This document shows, one piece after another, positions 19,390 to 29,462 of a stretch of 64,000 nucleotides of DNA. Origin of the DNA: Pedobacter cryoconitis (GTDB lineage: Bacteria; Bacteroidota; Bacteroidia; Sphingobacteriales; Sphingobacteriaceae). Every line of letters begins with the position of its first letter. Position 1 is the first letter of the stretch. Both the position numbers and the translations under genes were made by a program. Below the pieces are notes generated by a model, which worked only from the letters and a program-made list of their open reading frames with translations, was not told the DNA's origin and searched no databases. The stretch is from the NCBI RefSeq assembly GCF_003259615.1, contig NZ_QLLR01000023.1, forward strand, positions 37,542 to 101,541, in the 5' to 3' direction.

Positions 19390-19926
19390 CTATACTTTAA
19401 GACCACCTTCAATGGAATCATCCAATGTTTTGCCTACAGCTGCTCCAATCACCATTTTAATCCCGGCAATTACATTTCCATGTTTGTTATCCCAGTAATA
19501 ACCTGTTTCTGGTGAAACCCTGATAATGGCAATGCGATGATCGTTTTCGCCTTCGGTAAACCATGTTTTCATCACAGGGTTCCATAATTCTTTAATTCTA
19601 TCCTGATCTGCCGAAAGTATTGCGTCTCCTTCAAGAAATAAAAAATCAGAATGTGCGGAGCCTTGAAAGTATAGTTTCACTTTAGAATTAGCACTGATGT
19701 CTTGATAGGTATGGCTATCATTTGCAACCAGGAACCAGATTGTACCTTGATCATCTACATCCTGAACACTCATTGGGCGCGTGCCGTTAGATTCTCCAGC
19801 GGATGGTTCCGTACATAGAAAACAGGTTTTAGCAATTCCGGTTAATTCTTTGATCTTCTCAATAGCGGATTCGCTATTCAGATTTTCGTGATTCTGCTCA
19901 GTTTGGTTTTGATTAATGCTGTCCAT
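19390..19926 (-). CDS. Pyridoxamine 5'-phosphate oxidase-like flavin protein (general stress protein 26 type)
   Basis: A 178-residue protein with the split-barrel flavin-binding fold: SNGTRPMSVQDVDDQGTIWF, VKLYFQGSAHSDFLFLEGDA and a C-terminal GYYWDNKHGNVIAGIKM. This is the pattern of the Bacteroidota general-stress FMN-binding group rather than true PdxH. The charged N-terminal 20 residues are a low-complexity tail. It probably reduces or binds a small cofactor in the cytoplasm. It shares a terminator with SusD. Confidence 0.82.
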   Translation of the reverse strand: MDSINQNQTEQNHENLNSESAIEKIKELTGIAKTCFLCTEPSAGESNGTRPMSVQDVDDQGTIWFLVANDSHTYQDISANSKVKLYFQGSAHSDFLFLEGDAILSADQDRIKELWNPVMKTWFTEGENDHRIAIIRVSPETGYYWDNKHGNVIAGIKMVIGAAVGKTLDDSIEGGLKV

Positions 19927-20047
19927 AAATTTATATTTTATGGGAACAGTACAATTAATAGAATTATTTGTTTTGATTTTAGAATAATGAGTTCATAATT
20001 TTAGTATTATCTGCGGCATTAATTTATCCTGATTGTTGGGATAAATC

Positions 20048-21169
20048 CTAAAATGATGTTTGTGAATTTCTGTTGCGAATAGCTTCTTCGGTTCTTGGAA
20101 CAAGCATTTCTAATCCAAATTTTACTGCGCTTTCTTGAACTTCTTTGATAAATGGACGTAAATTTGTGTTGTAATCCTGAAATGCCAGTTCAAAATTTCC
20201 ATGGTGTTTTTGCATCGCGTCAGCTAATGCGGCAGCTCCGTTGATTGCCAATGATCCGCCCATTCCAGCAGCTGGTGAAGCACAATAACCTGCATCGCCT
20301 ACCAAAGCCACTCTTCCTTTTGTCCAGGAAGGCATTCTGATCTGACATAGTTTATCGAAGTAAAAAGTTTTTGTATTCTTTATTTCTTCCAGTAATTCCG
20401 GGGTTCTCCAGCCCTGTCCGGCAAACTGTTCCAAAATGATTTCCCGTTGCTGCTCCTGGTCACGGTAATCGTAAGGGATTTCTTTTGCGGAGAAGAAACA
20501 AAGCACTATATCAGTCTTATTGTTGTAGGCATTCAGCATAACTGCCTTATTTGGCTCGTTATACAGTTGAGACGTGTTTTGTTTGATCAGCAGTTTGTTT
20601 ACAATAGTGATGGAGAAATATTGTTCCAGAAAGTGTGAGTATTCGGCTTCGTGACCAAACCATATTTTTCTTACAGCTGAATGTAAACCATCGCAACCAA
20701 ATACCAGTTCAAATGTTTGCTGCGGGCCATTTTTAAAAGTAACTTGTAAATGATCTTTGGTTTCGTTTAATCCCGTAATGCTATTGTTGAAAATAAACTC
20801 AACATCATTTTTAACGGTATCAAATAAAATATTCAATAATATATCGCGCTCGATTTCGCATTCATCACTGATGATTTCCTCCTGCTCTTTTTTCAGCGAA
20901 ATAGCACCCTCAGTAATGTCGTCTGAGTTTTTAAATTCCATCAATTCCATGGCTAACCCGTTTGCTTTGATCTGCTCAAAAATCCCCATGCTTTTCACGA
21001 TGTCCACGGTATTTTCGCGAATGTCTACAGGCGTGCCGCCCATCCGGAGTTCGTTTGCAATTTCAACGACAGTTACTTTGTAACCGAGTTTGTTCATCCA
21101 GTAAGCAGTTGAAAGTCCGGCAAAACTTGCGCCCGAAATGAGTACTCTTTTTCCTTTTAATGTTTCCAT
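20048..21169 (-). CDS. FAD-dependent monooxygenase (group A flavoprotein, TetX/PHBH-like)
   Basis: A 373-residue protein with the dinucleotide motif RVLISGASFAGLSTAYWMNK near the N-terminus, the DG motif GCDGLHSAVRK in the middle and the GD motif VALVGDAGYCASPAAGMGGS near residue 290. These three motifs define the single-component aromatic hydroxylases and the tetracycline-inactivating TetX group. The substrate cannot be set from sequence. The AraC regulator gene upstream on the same strand, 80 bp away, could be its regulator or operon partner. Confidence 0.85.
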   Translation of the reverse strand: METLKGKRVLISGASFAGLSTAYWMNKLGYKVTVVEIANELRMGGTPVDIRENTVDIVKSMGIFEQIKANGLAMELMEFKNSDDITEGAISLKKEQEEIISDECEIERDILLNILFDTVKNDVEFIFNNSITGLNETKDHLQVTFKNGPQQTFELVFGCDGLHSAVRKIWFGHEAEYSHFLEQYFSITIVNKLLIKQNTSQLYNEPNKAVMLNAYNNKTDIVLCFFSAKEIPYDYRDQEQQREIILEQFAGQGWRTPELLEEIKNTKTFYFDKLCQIRMPSWTKGRVALVGDAGYCASPAAGMGGSLAINGAAALADAMQKHHGNFELAFQDYNTNLRPFIKEVQESAVKFGLEMLVPRTEEAIRNRNSQTSF

Positions 21170-21250
21170 TCTTTATAAGATTCTATTTGATAATACAAAG
21201 GAACATCGTGTAATAAGGATAAAGAATAGCAATACAAAGTAAGTATTGGA

Positions 21251-22132
21251 CTAATCGAGGTTTTTGTTGCGAAAAGCTAAAGCAGTCATTCCGGTTGATT
21301 TGACAAACATCCTTGAAAAATAAGGGTAGTCATCATAGCCTAATGCTGTGGCAATTTCTTTTACCGATTTATCCGAATGATAAATCAAACGCTTTGCTTC
21401 TAATATTATACGTTGCTGTATGTGATTTGAAACGGAATATCCTGTAGCGTTTTTGACACATTCATTCAGGTAGGGAGTAGATATGTTTAGTTTTTGGGCA
21501 TACGCTGCAGGGCGTTTCATAGTCGTATAATTACCTTCCAGGAGGTCCCTGAAGGCCTTGGTAATCGTTTCAAACCGCGAAAATTTGTCTGTTGGTTTAG
21601 CTAATTCTAAATATTGTGAAATAACCAGTGCGACTAGTCCGTTACAACTATCTTTTAATAAAGAATGATAAAGTTTATCGTGTTTCCGCTCAGAAAATTT
21701 TATAGCAATTGATACTGCCCCGGAAATAATGGAAAAGGTTTCCTTATTTAATAATAATGGTTTTACTGGGGTGATCTCTTCCAGCAATTTCAGATATTCT
21801 GAGTTCAGGTTTTCATTATTAATTGCCCAGCTGCTCACGGTTACATTTTCTAATGCGATGATACGGTGTACCTGATCAGGGTGAACATAGATCACAGATG
21901 ATTCCTTAATTTTATATTGCTGAAAATCAATTTCGATGTCAACAGTTCCATTTTCAAGCAAGAAGAAGGAATGATTTTCTTCACGATGTGATTGTGTTGC
22001 TTCTTCAAAAGTATCTGAAGTTTCGTTGTCCAGGTTACGTAAAACATTGAAAGACATTTTTTCAATGGAAATACCCCCGCCGAAATTGTCAGCCATTGTA
22101 TTTACAGGAATAGATTTATTTTTTTTACGCAT
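21251..22132 (-). CDS. AraC family regulator with cupin sensor
   Basis: A 293-residue protein. The N-terminal 140 residues are a cupin-like barrel (EENHSFFLLENGTVDIEIDF, VIYVHPDQVHRI). The C-terminal domain has both AraC helix-turn-helix units (KLNISTPYLNECVKNATGYS and VKEIATALGYDDYPYFSRMF). It is divergent from the SDR gene; a 21-bp tandem direct repeat lies between them and is a likely binding site. Confidence 0.88.
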   Translation of the reverse strand: MRKKNKSIPVNTMADNFGGGISIEKMSFNVLRNLDNETSDTFEEATQSHREENHSFFLLENGTVDIEIDFQQYKIKESSVIYVHPDQVHRIIALENVTVSSWAINNENLNSEYLKLLEEITPVKPLLLNKETFSIISGAVSIAIKFSERKHDKLYHSLLKDSCNGLVALVISQYLELAKPTDKFSRFETITKAFRDLLEGNYTTMKRPAAYAQKLNISTPYLNECVKNATGYSVSNHIQQRIILEAKRLIYHSDKSVKEIATALGYDDYPYFSRMFVKSTGMTALAFRNKNLD

Positions 22133-22192
22133 CGGTTTTCAATTCAAAGGCTAAGATAACTTTTTGGATTTAAGGAACCCCGATATTCATCA

Positions 22193-22234
22193 TCCTCAAT
22201 CCGGCTACAAATGTCCTCAATTGGGATACATATG
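22193..22234. promoter_or_regulatory. Tandem 21-bp direct repeat, probable AraC operator
   Basis: Two abutting 21-bp units, 22193-22213 and 22214-22234, both start TCCTCAAT and both end TACA-N-ATG; 17 of 21 bases agree. A two-helical-turn direct repeat in a divergent AraC/target intergenic region is the classical half-site layout for this family. Confidence 0.6.
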
Positions 22235-22285
22235 GGCAAGGTCATTTATTGACATTTGTTGTGTTCAATAAAAAAAACTAAGATT

Positions 22286-23140
22286 ATGACACAACAAAAT
22301 AATAATTCAGGTACGAATAAAGTTTGGTTTATTACAGGCAGTTCAAGAGGTTTTGGAAGAGTCTGGACCGAAGCAGCGCTTAAGCGCGGCGATAAAGTAG
22401 CTGCAACAGCACGAAAATTAGCCAGTATTGCTGATCTTAATGAAAAATATGGTGCAAATGTGCTGACTTTGGAATTGGATGTGACCAGGGCCGATCAGGT
22501 TAAAGCTGCGGTGGAGCAAGCCTATGCTCACTTTGGAAGGTTAGATATTGTGTTAAACAATGCAGGATATTCCTTAGTGGGGACGATAGAAGAAGCTAAC
22601 CCGGATGACATCAGGATGCTTTATGAAACTAACGTTTTAGGCCCGGTTTCAGTTATTCAGGCAGCTTTACCTTTGTTACGCAAGCAAGGTGGAGGCCATA
22701 TCCTCGGAACATCAAGTAACCTTGGCCATGTAACATTGCCGGTTATCGGCTACTATTGCTCCTCAAAATGGGCATTTGAAGCAATTCACGAAAGTTTAGC
22801 TGCAGAGGTCAAAGCTTTCGGAATCAAAGTAACGATCATAGAACCAGGGGCCTATGCGACAGAATTCGGTAGTCCTGAATCTTTGAAATTTGCAGCAGGA
22901 CTTGATATTTACGAGGATTTTAAAACACATTTTTTTAGTGGTTTAAGGGAAATGGAGCGGGGAGATCCCAATGCGACTCCTGAAGCAATCTTTAAAGTTG
23001 TTGATGCAGAGCATCCACCTTTGCGAATTAATTTAGGTAGTCATAATTTGCCATGGACACGCGCAGCATATGCTGAAAGGCTGGCAAGCTGGGAAGAGTG
23101 GGATGCTGTTTCCTCAGCAGCTCAGGGCAGCTCAAAGTAA
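22286..23140 (+). CDS. Short-chain dehydrogenase/reductase
   Basis: The ATG at 22286 (MTQQNNNSGTNKVWFITGSS) is preferred over an upstream TTG at 22256. The 284-residue protein has the classical SDR motifs: TGSSRGFG for NAD(P) binding, LNNAG, a catalytic serine in GTSSN and Y-C-S-S-K as the YxxxK pair (GYYCSSKWAFEA). The GSSRGFG form is common in oxidoreductases of the COG0300 type. It probably reduces or oxidises a small carbonyl or alcohol. It is likely controlled by the divergent AraC gene and ends at its own terminator. Confidence 0.9.
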   Translation: MTQQNNNSGTNKVWFITGSSRGFGRVWTEAALKRGDKVAATARKLASIADLNEKYGANVLTLELDVTRADQVKAAVEQAYAHFGRLDIVLNNAGYSLVGTIEEANPDDIRMLYETNVLGPVSVIQAALPLLRKQGGGHILGTSSNLGHVTLPVIGYYCSSKWAFEAIHESLAAEVKAFGIKVTIIEPGAYATEFGSPESLKFAAGLDIYEDFKTHFFSGLREMERGDPNATPEAIFKVVDAEHPPLRINLGSHNLPWTRAAYAERLASWEEWDAVSSAAQGSSK

Positions 23141-23162
23141 TTGCCCGGTAAAAAAAAATAAT

Positions 23163-23192
23163 AACCGGTAATGAAGGGCATTGCCGGTTTTA
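23163..23192 (+). terminator. Terminator after the SDR gene
   Basis: Arms AACCGGTAAT (23163-23172) and ATTGCCGGTT (23180-23189) pair along 10 bp with one G-T pair; a T-rich run follows. It lies between the SDR stop and the next plus-strand gene. Confidence 0.7.
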
Positions 23193-23211
23193 ATTACGTT
23201 ATTTTTAAGCA

Positions 23212-24135
23212 ATGAAAAAGGAAGAGAACATCCATCTGAAAATGGAATCTTTATCAGCTATGCACCATGCCTTTGGTTTACCTGCGCCAGCTCATCCATT
23301 AATCAGCTTTATAGATGGGGCAACCAATAGGGTTATCTTATCTAAGATTCCGCAATCTCATGTCCTGAATTTTTATAAAATTTCCTATAAGCCCGGCTTG
23401 GGCGGTAAATTAAAATATGGTCAGGATTATTATGATTTTGATGAAGGGGGCTTGTTATTCGCTGCCCCTAACCAGGTTATCGGTAACCATGGAAGCAATG
23501 ATGGGGAAATATGTTCGCTGTATACTTTATTGATACACCCGGACTTTTTGTGGAACTATCCTTTAGCAAAAAAAATAAAGCAATATGGCTTCTTTTCCTA
23601 TGCTGCAAATGAAGCACTGCACTTGTCGGAAAAAGAGAAGGCAACCATCATTTCCATTTTTAAAATTATCGAAGAAGAGTTAAGCAGCAGAATAGATGAT
23701 TTTAGCCAGGACGTAATCATTTCCCAGATTGAGTTGCTGCTCAATTATGCTAATCGCTTTTACAAAAGGCAATTCATCACAAGAAAGGTGGTAAATAATG
23801 ACCTGCTGCAAAAACTGGATGATCTATTAGATGAGTACTTTAGCAGCGACAAATCTTCAATTCAGGGGATACCGACTGTGCACTACCTTTCGGAAAAACT
23901 GAATATCTCACCGAGTTATTTAAGTGACATGCTACGGTCACTTACCGGGCAAAATACGCAGCATCTTATACACCACAAGATCATAGAAAAGGCTAAGGAA
24001 AAGTTATCTGCCACAAATTTATCAGTAAGCGAAGTCGCCTATGCGTTAGGGTTTGGACATCCGCAATCTTTCAATAAGCTATTCAAAGCAAAAACCAATA
24101 TATCTCCTTTAGAATTCAGAAAGTCGTTTAACTAA
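23212..24135 (+). CDS. AraC family transcriptional regulator
   Basis: A 307-residue protein with a cupin-type N-terminal sensor (LNFYKISYKPGLGGKLKYGQ, GLLFAAPNQVIG) and a C-terminal AraC domain (YLSEKLNISPSYLSDMLRSL; LSVSEVAYALGFGHPQSFNK). This form is very common in Pedobacter beside SDR and oxidoreductase genes. It lies after the SDR terminator and may act on it, although that gene already has a divergent AraC regulator. Its stop is 5 bp from the stop of the convergent hydrolase gene. Confidence 0.88.
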   Translation: MKKEENIHLKMESLSAMHHAFGLPAPAHPLISFIDGATNRVILSKIPQSHVLNFYKISYKPGLGGKLKYGQDYYDFDEGGLLFAAPNQVIGNHGSNDGEICSLYTLLIHPDFLWNYPLAKKIKQYGFFSYAANEALHLSEKEKATIISIFKIIEEELSSRIDDFSQDVIISQIELLLNYANRFYKRQFITRKVVNNDLLQKLDDLLDEYFSSDKSSIQGIPTVHYLSEKLNISPSYLSDMLRSLTGQNTQHLIHHKIIEKAKEKLSATNLSVSEVAYALGFGHPQSFNKLFKAKTNISPLEFRKSFN

Positions 24136-24140
24136 TTGAA

Positions 24141-26177
24141 TTATTTTACAGGCTGATTTTTTGCAGGATAATTCCTTTTTGCATTTTCAATCTCCGTGGT
24201 TGCATCTTCCTGCAGTAAGAAACCTGCTTTAACGAGGTCCTCGCTGGCTTTCTTTACAGCCGCAATATATCCTTCATTATCTGCATACCGTTCTTCCAAC
24301 GATAACCTTGGATCCCGTGCTGCAAGACGCTCTGATCTGGTCTGCTTAAAAGGAATATACATCCCATTGAGAGAAGCTAAGTCACCTTCTCCATAGCCCT
24401 TTCTCCGAAGGCTCCAGCCAGTATAAGTTCCCAAAGGAACCTTAATTGCGATATTTCGTATCCCACCTTCTTCATTCCCATCTGAGTCCACTTTTGGAAC
24501 CAATACCCTATACTTTTTGTGTTTTATAACTTTTGGTGGTTCTTGTAATTCACCTGAGAGCCCTCTCGCCGAGAAATTCTGGCCAAAATCTAACAGAGGC
24601 GGGTTATTTACAAGGCCTTTAAAAGGAATTCCAGGTATAGCAGGCCAATGAAAATCTGCTTTGTCAGCCTCAACAAGCGTACCGTTTGCTAAAGTAGGAT
24701 AGGTGCTTTCTGGTGGAAGAGTGCCCTTTATTACCCATTTTTCCAAAGCGACCAGCAACGCGCGAAGTGTAGGATTTACAGGATTATTATTCGTATTGAA
24801 GCCAGTTAAGGGATCAATCATATTCATTGGTGAATGTTCTGTTCCATTAATCAGGTAAATCCTCACGTTTTCCGGGATAGGCAAATCTTTTGTTCCATCA
24901 GACCCGGTACTGGTCAAAGATGCCCGGGATTGCCAGTATTCTGTAGAAGTCAGCGTCTGGATAATCAATGGGCATGTGCCAGTCTGAGCACATCGGGCAA
25001 GGATACCTCCTTTAGTTCCCGAAATAACATCCAAACGATCGTCCCAGGTAAAGGGAGGCAGATTAACAGGGAAAAGATGCTCTTCATGCTGCATCCCGCC
25101 ACCACCTGGCCGGCCAAAGCGTACATTCAGAGAAATGCGGCGGGTGCCGATATGTGCGTCAACACCATCGAATACTTTTTTCCCTTCTTCATCCTGATTA
25201 AATCCTAAATCCAGAAATGTCCGGATGAAGTTGCTGCATTGTGATACGCCCTGAATAATTGTTGCTTTAATTGCTATAGAATCTATAGTTGAAGTAAAAG
25301 AGGGATTGATTTTTTCTTTGTCATCCTTTCTCATTAAGGAAGTAATATCCCGGATTGCTGCAAATCCAAGCCCCAATACCAATGGGTTTTTGCCTTGATA
25401 TACCAGCTCATAGATGTAATTTGGATCAAAGCCATTTTTTATGGAGATACGGGTAGTACTGGCGTGACCAGGAAATGTGAGGGAGTCACAATCAGAAAAC
25501 GCCCAATCACTATTGGCGATTTTGATTTTAGGATCTTCTTCATGTACTCTTTTGGTTAAGACCAGGTTTTTATTGTCCAGACTTACTGTTTCATAGCTGT
25601 GGTGTGTGAGTCCTGTAAAAACTCCACTACTTAAATTTAGTGTTTTTGTCGGTTTTGTTACGCTGAATTCTGTACGAAGCCAACCTGATATTTCTTTTCC
25701 ATTTGCTGTGGCTACAGGGACCTTCATCGTGAGCCGCCCATCACCAGGAAGAACATCCCCCTGCCATGCACACCATAAAAATACGTAACCTCTTTTTAAG
25801 AGTGCTTCCTCTGCTCCAAATACATTTCCCCGATTCGGAAGACTTAAAAAAAGCACCTCATTACTTTTAATTTTCTCTGTCGGGCAAAGTATAATAAACT
25901 CACTGACATATTCAACCAAACCCTTTGAGTTTTTTGGAGCCAGCGTAATATCCTGTATCATACTATTCAGCGGATTGGCCGGATCAATCTCTCCGTAAGC
26001 ATATCCTTTGATTTGCTGGTAAGATCCTGCATGACCAAATACTTTTCCATTTTTATAAGGTTCTGTACTGGTTACTTCGATCCTGATGATTTTTGCGAAG
26101 GAAGAAGAGCACCAAAGGATGAGCAGGAGCAATAGCATATAACCTTTTCCTGTGAAGAGTATGAAAGCTTTTTTCAT
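24141..26177 (-). CDS. Exported alpha/beta hydrolase domain protein (Abhydrolase_10-like)
   Basis: A 678-residue protein with a signal peptide (MLLLLLILWCSSSFA, cleavage near residue 28). The N-terminal 150 residues (RIEVTSTEPYKNGKVFGHAG, LFLSLPNRGNVFGAEEALLK) and the later FIRTFLDLGFNQDEEGKKVF and HIGTRRISLNVRFGRPGGGG are the pattern of the large Abhydrolase_10 proteins found in Bacteroidota and Acidobacteria. The nucleophile is probably the Ser in VSQCSNFIRT. Substrates of this family are not known to me. It is monocistronic. Confidence 0.75.
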   Translation of the reverse strand: MKKAFILFTGKGYMLLLLLILWCSSSFAKIIRIEVTSTEPYKNGKVFGHAGSYQQIKGYAYGEIDPANPLNSMIQDITLAPKNSKGLVEYVSEFIILCPTEKIKSNEVLFLSLPNRGNVFGAEEALLKRGYVFLWCAWQGDVLPGDGRLTMKVPVATANGKEISGWLRTEFSVTKPTKTLNLSSGVFTGLTHHSYETVSLDNKNLVLTKRVHEEDPKIKIANSDWAFSDCDSLTFPGHASTTRISIKNGFDPNYIYELVYQGKNPLVLGLGFAAIRDITSLMRKDDKEKINPSFTSTIDSIAIKATIIQGVSQCSNFIRTFLDLGFNQDEEGKKVFDGVDAHIGTRRISLNVRFGRPGGGGMQHEEHLFPVNLPPFTWDDRLDVISGTKGGILARCAQTGTCPLIIQTLTSTEYWQSRASLTSTGSDGTKDLPIPENVRIYLINGTEHSPMNMIDPLTGFNTNNNPVNPTLRALLVALEKWVIKGTLPPESTYPTLANGTLVEADKADFHWPAIPGIPFKGLVNNPPLLDFGQNFSARGLSGELQEPPKVIKHKKYRVLVPKVDSDGNEEGGIRNIAIKVPLGTYTGWSLRRKGYGEGDLASLNGMYIPFKQTRSERLAARDPRLSLEERYADNEGYIAAVKKASEDLVKAGFLLQEDATTEIENAKRNYPAKNQPVK

Positions 26178-26388
26178 TTTTTTATCAATAAATCTGAAAT
26201 TTTAATATTAATATTTCAGCCGGTTTTAAATATATTTCAAGATACAAGGTAGTCAATGTATTCCTTTACCTCTCCACTGAAATATATCTTAAAAATACGG
26301 TAAGAAACTGGCTTGATTTTAGATAGCTGACAATTGAATGTTTTTCTAGGTAATATTTACTGATAAATCGAGATTATTCTATCATTTT

Positions 26389-29280
26389 ATGGAAAAGATT
26401 AAAAAAGTGGTTCTAAAGACCTTAAAGTGGGGTGGGTTTTTTTTTGCATCCATATTATTTTTGATGTTTATTATTCCGTTATTATTTCCCGGAACTATTT
26501 CTGAGCAGGTTAAAATATTTGCTAATAAGCGCCTGGCCGGGAAACTTGATTATAAAAAGGTACATCTTACTTTTTTCCGGCATTTCCCCTCTCTTACAGT
26601 ATCTGTAGATGATTTATTGCTTTTAGGATCTAAGCCTTTTCAGCAGGATACTTTACTGTCAGCAAAAGAAGTGGCAGCGGGAATCAATCTGAAAAACCTG
26701 ATTTTTGGTGGTGAAGTTAAGATTGATGAAATTTACGTAAACGATGCTTATGCAAATGTTTATGTCAACAGTAAAGGGCAGGCCAATTATAATGTCTATG
26801 TATCCAGCCCCTCTAAAAGTCCAAAAGGTACTGCTGAAAAGGAGACATCTATCAAGCTCGAACTTATCAAATTTAAAAACTGGCATGTCAAATATAATGA
26901 CCATGCGGCTAAAATATTAGTAGATGCAAAAGGGCTCAATTATATAGGTAAAGGTGGATTGAGTGAGGATATTTTTGATCTCAAAACAGATCTTAGCGTA
27001 AATCAAATAGATTTTAGTCTTAACAGAATCTATTATGCCAGGCAAAAGTCCCTGCATGCGGACCTGATTACAAGAATCAATACGGATGCGTTGACTTTTG
27101 TACTCAGAAAAAATGAACTAAGAATCAACGACCTTCCTTTAAAATTCAGCGGTTTCCTGAGTATTCTTAAGGATGGATATGACCTGGACATCAAAGCCGC
27201 GTCAGAAAAAACTACGATCCGTGATATGGTTTCAGTTTTACCACCACAATATCTCGAATGGGCAAAGGACACCAAACTAGAGGGGAAAAGCGATCTGTTT
27301 TTCAGCCTGAAAGGACAGTTTAGTGAACCGAGGAACCTAAAACCGAATTTTATGGCGCGTCTGCTGGTTAAAGATGGTGTGATTTCCAGCACAAAGGCAC
27401 CAGTGCCTATGAACAATCTTAACGTGGATCTGACTGTCGATCTGCCTTCATTAGATCCTGAAAAATTGGGATTGGATCTAAAAAAACTAAACTTTGACCT
27501 TGGACCGAAAAGCAATTTCCGGGCGGTTGTTAAAACCAGAGGGTTGAGTAATATGGACGTGAATGCGACTATAAAAGGTGCAGTTAATCTTCAGACAATT
27601 GACGAGGCGTTAGGTTTAAAAGATCTTGAAATCAAAGGTTTGATGAATGCCGACATTAAGGCAAACGGTATTTTCAGCATGGATAAAAAGCTATTTCCGA
27701 AAGCCAGTGGCTATCTTGATCTGAAAAACGGCTGGTTAAAAACAACTGCTTATCCAAATCCGATAAAAAACATCAATCTGACAGCTAACCTCGTCAATAC
27801 GGATGGAACCTTTAAAAGCCTTGGTGTGAAACTTTCTCCTTTTAAGTTTGATTTTGAAGGGAATCCTGTATTTGTTGATGCGGATTTGCAGAATTTCGAA
27901 GATATGCTTTATAAAGTACGTGCTAAAGGGGTGTTAAACGTGGGAAGAATTTACCTGGTCTTTGCAAGAAAAGATTTTGATGTTAGTGGATTAATTACGG
28001 CTGACCTTTCTTTAAATGGACGACAAAGTTATGCTACTACAGGTCAGTACAGCAAACTTGATAACAAAGGCACGCTGATGCTGAAAAATATAAAAGCGAA
28101 TACCGCATACTTGCCGAAGTCATTTTATATTAAGGAAGGTAACTTCGAGTTTGAGAATGAGAAAATGTGGTTCAGGAAGTTTTATGCCACTTATGGAAAA
28201 TCTGATTTTTCGCTGAATGGTTATCTTTTAAATACTATCAATTATTTTATCGAGCGTAAAGGAACCCTTCATGGAAATTTTGCATCGCATTCGGATTATA
28301 TCCTGGTCGATGAATTTATGGCGCTGAAGAGTAGTGACAATGCGCATAAATCTTTAGAAGTTGAATATGCGAAAGCCGAAAATCCGAAAAGCAGCGGTGT
28401 AGTGATTGTTCCGAAAAATCTGGATGTCTCTTTAGAAGTCAATGCGAAAAAAGTGGGCTTTAAAGGGCTGGTCATTAATCAGCTTCAGGGGAAGGCCGCT
28501 GTGAAGAGTGGTCAGGTATTTTTGAAGAACACTTCATTCGATCTTATCGGAAGCAGGATGAACATTGATGCCCGCTATCAGGATGAATCGCCCTTAACCG
28601 CCAACTTTGATGTGGCATTTAAAGTAATGGATTTTAATGTACAAAGGGCGTATAATGAAATCGACATGGTGCGGGAAATGGCTACTTCTGCAAAAGATGT
28701 GAAAGGAATCGTGTCGATGGATTATAAGTTAAAAGGAGATTTTGATCAGAATATGAACCCTATTTATCCTTCTTTAGAGGGGGGAGGTGTAGTAAATTTA
28801 CGGGATGTAGCAGTAAAAAACTTAAAAATGCTTTCTGTAATCGGGGATAACGTAGGGGCTGATGCTTTCAATAATCCTGATATGAAAGGAGTTAATATTG
28901 TAACACATATTAAGAATAACCTGATCCACATTGATGAATTTAAGTTTAAAGTTTCTGTGCTCAGACCTTCCATTAGCGGGACTACAAGTTTCAATGGGTT
29001 ATTGGATATTCTTGTCAAAGTAGGACTTCCTCCTGCGGGTTGGATCGGCATTCCGGTTGCTGTTACAGGAACAAGTGACAAGCCAAAAATCAAGTTTTTC
29101 AGCAGGACTGGTCAGGGGATTTTAACTGCGGTTTATAACAGGAAGATTAACAAGGTGATCAGAGAAGAGAAACGTGATCAAAAGAAATCAGGGGGAGAGC
29201 AGCGTAAAGAGAAAAAAGTGCAGGAGAAGAAAGCCAAAAATGCAGAGAAACAAGTAGTTAAAGCTGTGAAGAAAGTTTAA
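26389..29280 (+). CDS. AsmA family inner-membrane protein
   Basis: A 963-residue protein with one N-terminal transmembrane helix (GGFFFASILFLMFIIPLLFP, about residues 15-34) and a very long beta-rich periplasmic part, typical of AsmA/TamB-like bridge proteins. The C-terminal AsmA_2 block has GGGVVNLRDVAVKNLKMLSV and IDEFKFKVSVLRPSISGTTS. The last 40 residues are a Lys/Glu-rich tail. These proteins are linked to phospholipid transport to the outer membrane and envelope integrity. It is monocistronic. Confidence 0.88.
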   Translation: MEKIKKVVLKTLKWGGFFFASILFLMFIIPLLFPGTISEQVKIFANKRLAGKLDYKKVHLTFFRHFPSLTVSVDDLLLLGSKPFQQDTLLSAKEVAAGINLKNLIFGGEVKIDEIYVNDAYANVYVNSKGQANYNVYVSSPSKSPKGTAEKETSIKLELIKFKNWHVKYNDHAAKILVDAKGLNYIGKGGLSEDIFDLKTDLSVNQIDFSLNRIYYARQKSLHADLITRINTDALTFVLRKNELRINDLPLKFSGFLSILKDGYDLDIKAASEKTTIRDMVSVLPPQYLEWAKDTKLEGKSDLFFSLKGQFSEPRNLKPNFMARLLVKDGVISSTKAPVPMNNLNVDLTVDLPSLDPEKLGLDLKKLNFDLGPKSNFRAVVKTRGLSNMDVNATIKGAVNLQTIDEALGLKDLEIKGLMNADIKANGIFSMDKKLFPKASGYLDLKNGWLKTTAYPNPIKNINLTANLVNTDGTFKSLGVKLSPFKFDFEGNPVFVDADLQNFEDMLYKVRAKGVLNVGRIYLVFARKDFDVSGLITADLSLNGRQSYATTGQYSKLDNKGTLMLKNIKANTAYLPKSFYIKEGNFEFENEKMWFRKFYATYGKSDFSLNGYLLNTINYFIERKGTLHGNFASHSDYILVDEFMALKSSDNAHKSLEVEYAKAENPKSSGVVIVPKNLDVSLEVNAKKVGFKGLVINQLQGKAAVKSGQVFLKNTSFDLIGSRMNIDARYQDESPLTANFDVAFKVMDFNVQRAYNEIDMVREMATSAKDVKGIVSMDYKLKGDFDQNMNPIYPSLEGGGVVNLRDVAVKNLKMLSVIGDNVGADAFNNPDMKGVNIVTHIKNNLIHIDEFKFKVSVLRPSISGTTSFNGLLDILVKVGLPPAGWIGIPVAVTGTSDKPKIKFFSRTGQGILTAVYNRKINKVIREEKRDQKKSGGEQRKEKKVQEKKAKNAEKQVVKAVKKV

Positions 29281-29462
29281 TGGAGGAAGTTAAGTGAAAT
29301 ATACAGATGCAATCGGGAGTCATATTTTTGGCTTACCGGTAATTCATATGGTCAGATTATTTTGATATTATGTACTTCTCTGACATTTTTCTCAATATCT
29401 TGCTTCACTAAAAATATTAGTATAGCTTTGTGAGCTGCTAAATTCCTGCAGTTTTTATTTAT

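Noticed and set aside
20048..21169. Calling the flavin monooxygenase a tetracycline resistance gene tet(X)
   Set aside because: The FAD motifs are shared by the whole group A family; nothing in the sequence fixes tetracycline as substrate.
27033..27515. 160-codon minus-strand frame
   Set aside because: Antisense to the AsmA gene; length is due to the codon bias of the real gene.
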